Shown here piece by piece: positions 5,154 through 5,553 of a DNA stretch of 5,553 nucleotides (position 1 is the first letter of the stretch; every line of letters begins with the position of its first letter). The notes beneath the pieces are model-generated. The model worked only from the letters and a program-made list of their open reading frames with translations. It was not told the origin of the DNA and made no database searches. A program made the translations under genes and the position numbers. The stretch spans positions 474 through 6,026 of the forward strand of contig DAFR01000152.1 of NCBI GenBank assembly GCA_002497965.1, written 5' to 3'. Origin of the DNA: Methanomicrobiaceae archaeon UBA436 (lineage in GTDB: Archaea; Halobacteriota; Methanomicrobia; Methanomicrobiales; Methanoculleaceae).

Positions 5154-5195
5154 GACAGGGAGGCGGGGGACGGAGACGCTCCCCCCTCCCCTGTC
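5154..5195 (+). repeat. Long GC-rich hairpin downstream of the secreted-protein gene
   Basis: GACAGGGAGGCGGGGGA (5154-5170) and TCCCCCCTCCCCTGTC (5180-5195) pair over about 14-15 positions with two single-base bulges and a loop of about 9 bases. It lies 84 bases after the stop codon and could stabilise the 3' end of the mRNA. No strong T run follows directly; TTTT at 5218-5221 is the nearest. Confidence 0.55.
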
Positions 5196-5233
5196 TCCTG
5201 CGTTTCAACCAGACGCTCTTTTCCGTGTGAGGT

Positions 5234-5303
5234 AGACCACCCCCGCCACCCGGCCGCTCATCAAGGCCTCCTCCCACCCCCTCGCAGGGGGGGCGGGCAG
5301 TCT
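5234..5303 (+). repeat. Possible three-stem junction
   Basis: An outer stem pairs AGAC (5234-5237) with GTCT (5300-5303), CCC (5240-5242) with GGG (5295-5297) and GCC (5245-5247) with GGC (5292-5294). Inside it, GGCC (5252-5255) can pair with GGCC (5265-5268), and CCCCC (5277-5281) with GGGGG (5287-5291) around a 5-base loop. The C/G bias makes chance pairing easy, so the fold is tentative. Confidence 0.3.
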
Positions 5304-5519
5304 GAGGCGATTGGCCCGGATACCGTATCCAGGGGGGAGAGGATCTTTCAGGAGTGTTCGGTGAAACCGCGACGAAACTGCCCGCTACCTCCTCCCTCTT
5401 CAGCATCTCGCCTCTCTGATCTCTCCGCAATGCCGTCTCGCAAAAACCCCGCGGCCGCCCCGGCTCCGGATGGGAGAAGGTGCTCGGCGATGCCGCCACC
5501 CCCCCCGGAATCCGTCCAT

Positions 5520-5541
5520 GGAGATGTTTATCCCAATCTCC
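5520..5541 (+). repeat. Inverted repeat enclosing a TATA-like core at the right edge
   Basis: GGAGAT (5520-5525) and ATCTCC (5536-5541) are perfect 6-base inverted repeats around GTTTATCCCA. The enclosed GTTTATC is weakly TATA-like. It may be an operator or promoter of a gene beyond the window, but no such gene can be seen. Confidence 0.3.
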
Positions 5542-5553
5542 TCATACATTAGG

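Larger units (their letters stand above)
5071..5553. other. 483-base C-rich, hairpin-rich stretch, no credible gene
   Basis: The + strand is dominated by C runs (nine at 5134-5142, six at 5181-5186, eight at 5499-5506) and G runs that can pair with them. Open frames exist on both strands but encode low-complexity Pro/Arg/Gly-rich sequence, as expected from base composition. No Shine-Dalgarno, family motif or clear terminator accompanies them. Possible structures are a long hairpin at 5154-5195, a three-stem junction at 5234-5303 and a small stem at 5520-5541 near the right edge. Confidence 0.6.

Noticed and set aside
5148..5169. Possible G-quadruplex in the + strand
   Set aside because: Only three runs of three or more G occur close together, one short of the usual four. 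The same bases pair better in the hairpin.
5174..5218. Direct repeat AGACGCTC at 5174-5181 and 5211-5218
   Set aside because: Two short copies with irregular context and no further units, so not a CRISPR or tandem array.
5095..5499. Minus-strand open frame of 134 codons in the C-rich right end
   Set aside because: It is rich in Pro, Arg and Gly with runs of Gly produced by the C homopolymers. It has no start signal or recognisable motif, so composition explains it.
5361..5552. Plus-strand open frame of 63 codons near the right edge
   Set aside because: Low-complexity Pro/Ser/Arg sequence with no Shine-Dalgarno site or TATA box at a suitable distance.
1..5553. CRISPR arrays, tRNA or rRNA genes, defence systems
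   Set aside because: No regularly spaced repeats, no tRNA cloverleaf or T-loop motif and no rRNA-like sequence was seen. All genes with recognisable families are housekeeping.

Overview
The window looks like a core chromosomal segment of a euryarchaeal methanogen, most likely from the Methanomicrobiales (Methanoculleus-like; the genus is only an impression). The evidence is the archaeal gene set: ribosomal protein S17e, the chromatin protein Alba, an archaeal-type aspartate-semialdehyde dehydrogenase, a stand-alone ThiN domain and a tiny 2[4Fe-4S] ferredoxin. Archaeal-style Shine-Dalgarno and BRE/TATA signals agree with this. All genes read on the + strand.

Layout: the 3' end of an HD-superfamily hydrolase gene (2-175), then thiN (212-763), rps17e (776-964), dapA (975-1853), dapB (1843-2604), a ferredoxin gene (2668-2841), asd (2888-3904) and an alba gene (3918-4193). 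A 433-base non-coding stretch with several hairpins follows (4194-4626). Next is a secreted protein of unknown function (4627-5070), then 483 bases of C-rich, hairpin-rich sequence without a credible gene (5071-5553).

The metabolic theme is the aspartate family. Asd makes aspartate semialdehyde, DapA condenses it with pyruvate, and DapB reduces the product towards diaminopimelate and lysine. The remaining steps (dapL, dapF, lysA) are not in the window. ThiN makes thiamine phosphate. S17e and Alba are information-processing proteins that share the transcription units. All diagnostic catalytic residues checked by eye in DapA, DapB and Asd are present.

Two classes of translation start seem to coexist. 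thiN, rps17e, dapB, the ferredoxin gene and alba have a Shine-Dalgarno match 3-10 bases upstream. dapA, asd and the secreted-protein gene have no usable one, but each has a TATA-like box centred about 28-32 bases before its ATG, as expected for leaderless or nearly leaderless mRNAs.

I found no clear new multi-gene system. The least explained parts are the two intergenic stretches. The first holds a pair of mutually exclusive hairpins (4357-4403) that resemble either a switch or the decayed 3' end of an IS200/IS605 element. The second can fold into a long hairpin and a three-stem junction. The Alba copy is also notable for having Asn where the acetylatable Lys16 of Sulfolobus Alba lies.
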